Origin: a virus | Direction: 5' to 3' (one strand) | DNA: 27,352 nt | Virus record (IMG/VR): IMGVR_UViG_3300021139_000114 | Location: 1-27,352 of that record | Shown: positions 23,148 to 27,352 of the stretch, in pieces | Numbering within the stretch: position 1 is the stretch's first letter | Layout: each line of letters opens with the position of its first letter | The notes under the pieces: generated by a model | Told to the model about the DNA's origin: nothing | Databases searched by the model: none | What the model saw: only the letters and a program-made list of their open reading frames with translations | Translations under genes and position numbers: made by a program

Positions 23148-24317
23148 TTAAGGTATATTTTTATTTTGACTTGAAGATTGTGCTGAACTTGCCGTTGAAT
23201 TTGCACTAGGTAAAAGACTTCCGACATTAGAAACACTTGATGTTGCTACTCCAATTGTTGCAGCCGTGGCAATCGTACCAGCACTAGATACCACGGAAAC
23301 TAATTGTTGTGGTACTTGTAATCCTTGTCCTGCCAATTGCACAGTAGATTGTGCTGACGAAAGAACTGTTTGTGCACCACCAATAGCGGTTATTGTAGTT
23401 TGTGCTAGACTTTGACCTAAACTGACTACATCTTTAGCGGCCGACACCAAATCACCAAAACCACTTCCGCCACCTGTGCTCACTTGTGAAATAACATCAG
23501 AAAGTACATTCTTAATACCTTGTATTAATTTATATAGACACTCTGCCAATAGGGCTTGCAACTGTGCAGGAAGACTTAAAATCCATTGAATAATTTTTTG
23601 TATTTCCGCAATATATTGCAAAACATATTTTTCAAAATCCACAATTCTTTGTATTAATTTTTGTAAGAATTTTAATGTTCTTGCAATTTCTTTTAACTGA
23701 TTGGTTAATGTTGTAAGTGTACCACTTGTATCACTAAGTCCAAGTGCTTTCATAACTGCACGAATTGCGTTTCTAATCGCTTGTGCACCAGCAATTAAGA
23801 ATTCTTTCAGTTTGTTATTCTTCAATAGGTCTGTAACAAAATCACAAGTATGTGCACGATTTGCATTAGTGTATGCAATATTAGTGTTTTGTATCTGTCC
23901 TCTTGCCAAAGCCGGAGTTGTTGGTTGACCATCAGTATATCTTATCTGGCCAGCAGGCATTTGTGGTCCAGCAGCTTTTTGCTCATCGGTCCTAACATCT
24001 TGGAAACCTTTATCACCACCAGACGACCTAAAAATTCCTGGCATTACACCAGTCATAATAGGCATTTGCGCTGATAAACCATCACCAAAGAAACCAGTTA
24101 CATATTCACCAAAGTTGGGTACTGACCATTTGTTTGATCCATTAGGTGAGAAACTTGCCTGAGCCCAAGGCAACTCGGTAGTAGGAATATCTTGTTTGTT
24201 TTCTGAATGCCAGCCAAATATACGAACTTGGCATCTACCCAATTGTAATGGATCATTATTGTTTTCTACGACACCGACCCACCAAACATAATTATCTTTT
24301 CCTAAAAAATTATTCAT
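23148..24317 (-). CDS. 5: gp5-like hub OB-fold protein lacking a lysozyme domain
   Basis: Residues 10-95 form the gp5-type OB-fold: WWVGVVE, DPLQLGRCQVRIFGWH, LPWAQASFSP, GEYVTGFFGDG and PIMTGVMPG. In T4 gp5 this domain is followed by a T4-lysozyme domain and then a beta-helix. Here residues 100-150 are a Gly/Pro/Gln linker, and residues 155-280 are amphipathic helices (CDFVTDLLKNNKLKEFL through QYIAEIQKIIQWILSLPAQ). The C-terminal 100 residues are rich in Ser, Ala, Gln and Val. I see no Glu/Asp/Thr lysozyme signature. Marine T4-like phages have a similar helical region in gp5, as I recall. The spike beta-helix is encoded by the next gene, three bases downstream. The start is preceded by AAGG overlapping the hub stop codon. 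Confidence 0.82.
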   Translation of the reverse strand: MNNFLGKDNYVWWVGVVENNNDPLQLGRCQVRIFGWHSENKQDIPTTELPWAQASFSPNGSNKWSVPNFGEYVTGFFGDGLSAQMPIMTGVMPGIFRSSGGDKGFQDVRTDEQKAAGPQMPAGQIRYTDGQPTTPALARGQIQNTNIAYTNANRAHTCDFVTDLLKNNKLKEFLIAGAQAIRNAIRAVMKALGLSDTSGTLTTLTNQLKEIARTLKFLQKLIQRIVDFEKYVLQYIAEIQKIIQWILSLPAQLQALLAECLYKLIQGIKNVLSDVISQVSTGGGSGFGDLVSAAKDVVSLGQSLAQTTITAIGGAQTVLSSAQSTVQLAGQGLQVPQQLVSVVSSAGTIATAATIGVATSSVSNVGSLLPSANSTASSAQSSSQNKNIP

Positions 24318-24319
24318 AA

Positions 24320-25696
24320 TTAACCTTGATTGATAATAGTATCAGCTTGTTTACTTGAAACACCACCAGTAAATTGAGTTGGTGATGAATTTTTAGCAAT
24401 TTCTAAAACAGTTATAAAGTCACCGCCAGGATGTATAACGTGTCTGACTGACGTTACCAAATAATTACCTGAATAGAATTTATCCAAATCTTTTGCTGAA
24501 TTATCTTTATTTAAACTGTATAGATTAAAAGCGATTACACACCCTGCAATTACACTAGAATCGCCAGGTATTGTTAATTTCAATACGGTGTAATTGGCTA
24601 AAGATAGTTGCGCTGTCCTAGATGGAACATAGGTTTCAATGTATATATCCTGAGCTGCACCGGCTTCTGCTTCTTTGACAAAAGGATCTCTTTTTTCGTC
24701 TGCATTACCAAAAGCAACTTTGATTACACTATCGTATGCCTGGTTTTGTGTGAATCCTAATCTATTTTGTACCTTATTTAATACACCATAAGGATTTGAT
24801 GAACCCATTTGTGATGTAAATGCATCATAATCAAAAACTGTTACCTTGTATTGTCTTGTTAAAGGGTCAACCGAGATTAATTTGTTTGCATATGTACCTG
24901 CACTAATTTCATTTAAAGTATCAAATACCTTAACAAATTCATACTTCAATACAGTAGAAGTTTTGTCTTCAAATGTGGTCTCAGTTAAGTTTTTAACTTG
25001 ATATTTGTATGTTCTATAGACATTTCCTGTGAACATAGATTGCAAAGACCTAAAATTAAATCCAAATTTTGTTTTAAAGAACAACATATCGGCACCCATA
25101 GGTGCAGCTGTTGGTCTTGCATATGTTGATAACCAACTAATTGCTTCAAGTGGTTTAAGTCTAGGTATTATAAAATCATATACACCATAGGTACTTTCTA
25201 AGTATAATAAACTAGGGTCTATTTTTAGGTTATTAACCAATATATCATTGATGATATAATTAATTGCTTTACCTTTGTATGACTTTGATATTTTGATTTG
25301 TTCTGAAAGTAACATTTCTTCCGAACAAAAGTGTAACTTATATGTTTCAGCCATCAAGTTACCTGTAGGTTTTCTTTCAGATATCTTATATAATTTAAAT
25401 GTCTGTGTATTAAAATTGTTTATTGGTGCATTGGATGTTTTACTAAATTGTATTTCAAGTGTTTCAGTACCATTCAATCTAAAGGCTTCAATATAACCTT
25501 CAGAATCTTTAATTGTTATATAACCAGAAACAATTGGTCGATAGATATCTTCAAACAAACAAAATTCAACCATCAGGTCTTTTAAATAAAATACCTGGCC
25601 AGCATTGGTTACAATATGTAATTTTTCAAAGCTATAATCTTGTGGATTATATGCTCCGGAATTTTGTACGGGTTGTGCTAAAACGTCAGTTGCCAT
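24320..25696 (-). CDS. 27: Baseplate hub protein, gp27-like
   Basis: Probable central hub ring protein that links the tail tube to the gp5 spike. It has 458 residues, against 391 for T4 gp27. The N-terminal part (FEKLHIVTNAGQVFYLKDL, then FEDIYRPIVSGYITIKDSEG) looks like the first beta-barrel of gp27/gpD/VgrG-type hub proteins. A middle segment with PRLKPLEAISWLSTYARP and FFKTKFGFNFRSL is typical of hub proteins in marine T4-like phages as I remember them. The C-terminus contains YLVTSVRHVIHPGGDFITVLEI, also a hub-type beta strand pattern. Position between gp53 and the gp5 OB-fold gene supports the call. Sequence similarity to T4 gp27 itself is low, so the name is by family and position. Confidence 0.72.
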   Translation of the reverse strand: MATDVLAQPVQNSGAYNPQDYSFEKLHIVTNAGQVFYLKDLMVEFCLFEDIYRPIVSGYITIKDSEGYIEAFRLNGTETLEIQFSKTSNAPINNFNTQTFKLYKISERKPTGNLMAETYKLHFCSEEMLLSEQIKISKSYKGKAINYIINDILVNNLKIDPSLLYLESTYGVYDFIIPRLKPLEAISWLSTYARPTAAPMGADMLFFKTKFGFNFRSLQSMFTGNVYRTYKYQVKNLTETTFEDKTSTVLKYEFVKVFDTLNEISAGTYANKLISVDPLTRQYKVTVFDYDAFTSQMGSSNPYGVLNKVQNRLGFTQNQAYDSVIKVAFGNADEKRDPFVKEAEAGAAQDIYIETYVPSRTAQLSLANYTVLKLTIPGDSSVIAGCVIAFNLYSLNKDNSAKDLDKFYSGNYLVTSVRHVIHPGGDFITVLEIAKNSSPTQFTGGVSSKQADTIINQG

Positions 25697-25697
25697 A

Positions 25698-26294
25698 TTA
25701 TTGTGTCATCAATTTAAAAAATTCACCTTCAATTTGACTTACATATTGGTTATTTAATAAACTAATATTTCTTTTTGATTCGTTTACACTTACCTCATAA
25801 TCATAGTAACTGATAGCATTTACTGTTTTAGTGACGGACACATTACCTGTCGGTAATGTTACTGTTTTTGAGTATGGAACAAAATTGTTATATGTATTTT
25901 GACTGATACTAACGGTGTTTACCGTTGTGGTTTGTGTATTAAAATCGTATTGTGTTGTTGTTTCAGAATACCCTTGTATTGTATTATACGGATTAAAATC
26001 TTGATATTTGTCAACAATATAGTCTTGAAAAGTTCTAGAATCTAATGGCCAATCCCATTGTGGATCTATAATTTCATTAGAAAATAATACAATCCAATAA
26101 CGATATACATCACCGTAATACTTGTATGCAACAGTTTCTGGTGTATCACCGTCTTGTATATCATACTTATAAAATACCAAAGAATTTTGCAAAAGACTCT
26201 GTACAATACTGGATCTGGCCAGTAAATTGGTCATTACAGAAGAATTGCCGTCTTTTGTTAATAATAATTTGGGAAGCGTACTAAAATATTGCAT
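25698..26294 (-). CDS. 53: Baseplate wedge subunit gp53
   Basis: In T4, gp53 joins neighbouring baseplate wedges around the hub. This protein has 198 residues, against about 196 in T4. The family signature is clear at residues 43-85: a LysM-like segment (YDIQDGDTPETVAYKYYGD), then YRYWIVLFSNEIIDP and DWPLD. The N-terminus (MQYFSTLPKLLL) also fits. The second half is rich in Thr, Asn and Tyr and is less conserved. The gene starts just after the tube-cap stop and ends one base before the hub gene ATG, so it is embedded in the hub operon. Identification rests on motif and length, both of which agree. Confidence 0.9.
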   Translation of the reverse strand: MQYFSTLPKLLLTKDGNSSVMTNLLARSSIVQSLLQNSLVFYKYDIQDGDTPETVAYKYYGDVYRYWIVLFSNEIIDPQWDWPLDSRTFQDYIVDKYQDFNPYNTIQGYSETTTQYDFNTQTTTVNTVSISQNTYNNFVPYSKTVTLPTGNVSVTKTVNAISYYDYEVSVNESKRNISLLNNQYVSQIEGEFFKLMTQ

Positions 26295-26296
26295 TT

Positions 26297-27352
26297 TTAA
26301 TAACCACTTTCTATATCTGCTCTTGTGACAAGTTCCATTTCTTGGAATTTTAAAGTCATTTTTGTCTGTACTGGTTGTCCATCAACATATGCGGACCAAC
26401 CATTTGGTGCATAATCTACAGTTACGCTTGTCAAAACACTTCTCTTTAATTGGTTAATATTTGGATTAGTTTTGCCATTAAACATAAAACTAATATTAAA
26501 AACCGAAGGAGGAATGAAAAACATACCTTTTGTAGCAGTTACTAGTTGTGGTGCAGCTGCTCGTCTAAATTCTTTAATGATATTATTTACTGTTTGTGCT
26601 TCTTGTGCGGAATATGGAGTAAATGTAAAATCTAATTGATACTCACGGAAATCTATACCTTTAAATAACAATTGTTGTTGTGGATTAAAAGCATAACCTA
26701 ACTTATTTAAAAGTGCGTTTGTTGCTGGGTTATCCACAGCTTTAACTATGTTTTCCATAACACCACCAACCAAAGGCAAACTTGTTGCAACTTCTTTTGT
26801 GTTTAATGTGGTATAGGCCGCATCATAGGAAAAGTTTACAGTTTCAGGCATATACAGAGAAATATATCGTGCGTTTGTAGTGGTTGGTGCACTAAGATTT
26901 AATCCTTGCGGAGTAAATGCACTAGATACTACACCTAATAAATTTTTACCAAATTCAACAGCACTATTACCAAAACTTGCAAGCGAAGGCTGTATATCAG
27001 TCGCAGCCGTCTTAAGAGCATTTACATCTGTTGTGATTCCACCCTCAGTTAATGGGTTTGTGGATCCAATCGTAGCACCTGCTTGAATACCTGACTGTAA
27101 TAGTTGTGAAGTTAATCCTACTGTTGAAGAAGCAACATTCGTTAAAGCAGTTACTGTTGCTTCCGAAGGTTTAATATCATAAATTGCAAACTGTACCACA
27201 TGACCTTTGGATGCACTGGTCAAATCTCTAGGATACTGGTAAACATTTGATTGAAAACTGTTACTATACAATGAGGACAATGGACCACCTGGTGAATTGG
27301 GTGATACACCAGGTACAGATACGCCAGCAATTGAGGTTGGAATCGAAATAAT
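26297..27352 (-). CDS. 48: Tail tube cap protein, gp48-like (5' end outside window)
   Basis: Caps or initiates the tail tube on the baseplate hub in T4-like phages. The last third (FRRAAAPQL, GMFFIPPSVF, DYAPNGW, then LKFQEMELVTR and a C-terminal GY) follows the pattern I recall for T4 gp48: a tube-protein-like fold with FDGKT..., TPNG and an ending of the EITMREIITL type. A TTG at 27280 could be read as the start, but the frame stays open for 24 more codons to the window edge (ending SPNSPGGP before the TTG), so the gene is 5'-truncated by the window. At least 351 residues are visible; T4 gp48 has 364. Its stop lies two bases before the gp53 start, so the two are probably co-translated. The related gp54 tube initiator is the alternative; the C-terminal motif favours gp48. 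Confidence 0.8.
   Translation of the reverse strand: MISIPTSIAGVSVPGVSPNSPGGPLSSLYSNSFQSNVYQYPRDLTSASKGHVVQFAIYDIKPSEATVTALTNVASSTVGLTSQLLQSGIQAGATIGSTNPLTEGGITTDVNALKTAATDIQPSLASFGNSAVEFGKNLLGVVSSAFTPQGLNLSAPTTTNARYISLYMPETVNFSYDAAYTTLNTKEVATSLPLVGGVMENIVKAVDNPATNALLNKLGYAFNPQQQLLFKGIDFREYQLDFTFTPYSAQEAQTVNNIIKEFRRAAAPQLVTATKGMFFIPPSVFNISFMFNGKTNPNINQLKRSVLTSVTVDYAPNGWSAYVDGQPVQTKMTLKFQEMELVTRADIESGY

Noticed and set aside
23148-24317. Lysozyme or peptidase domain in the gp5-like protein
   Set aside because: No Glu-Asp-Thr lysozyme pattern or other catalytic motif is visible after the OB-fold; the region is helical and then Ser/Ala-rich.
26297-27280. TTG at 27280 as the true start of the tube cap gene
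   Set aside because: The frame is open for 24 more codons to the window edge and T4 gp48 is longer at the N-terminus, so the TTG is an internal Leu codon.
1-27352. Plus-strand open frames of 60-180 codons
   Set aside because: All lie opposite well-identified minus-strand structural genes and show no family motifs or ribosome binding sites.
1-27352. CRISPR arrays, tRNA genes, insertion sequences
   Set aside because: No spaced direct repeats, cloverleaf-like segments or transposase frames were seen, and the gaps are too short to hold them.

Overview
This window is a block of late structural genes from a T4-like, contractile-tailed (myovirus) bacteriophage. All credible genes lie on the minus strand, so transcription runs from base 27352 towards base 1. 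The DNA is AT-rich and tightly packed, with ATGA overlaps or gaps of a few bases at most junctions. The proteins are unusually rich in Asn, Thr, Ser and Gly. The baseplate proteins and their order (gp53, hub, gp5, gp25, gp6, gp7, gp8, DUF4815 protein) resemble T4-like phages of aquatic bacteria such as cyanophages and pelagiphages more than enterobacterial T4. The host cannot be fixed from this sequence.

Layout in transcription order. (1) Central hub, 27352-21513: a gp48-like tail tube cap whose N-terminus lies outside the window, gp53, a gp27-like hub protein, a gp5-like OB-fold protein without a lysozyme domain, a separate gp5-like beta-helical spike with a probable iron-binding HxH tip, and an unrecognised 264-residue protein. 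(2) An 88-base non-coding gap (21425-21512) with overlapping inverted repeats and a T4-type late promoter motif. (3) Baseplate wedge, 21424-13110: gp25, gp6, gp7, a fibre-like protein and gp8. (4) Peripheral baseplate, 13099-5341: a 1781-residue DUF4815 protein, a 724-residue gp9/gp10-like protein and a 73-residue coiled-coil protein. (5) Fibre and adhesin block, 5339-1: a fibre with a self-cleaving S74 chaperone, a small adhesin with a NAT tandem repeat, a tail-assembly-chaperone-like protein, a cupin, a small beta-rich protein, a short fibre-like protein that appears to start at ATT, and the first codons of another gene.

The products would build one machine. The spike and hub sit at the centre, wedge proteins surround them, and the peripheral proteins carry several alternative fibres or adhesins. 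Points most worth following are: a GxGY repeat module inserted in four different baseplate proteins; a split, lysozyme-less gp5 with a fused spike tip; a metal-type cupin inside the fibre operon; NATAAATA late promoter motifs at gene junctions, two so close to the ATG that leaderless messages are possible; and the ATT or frameshift start of the last complete gene.
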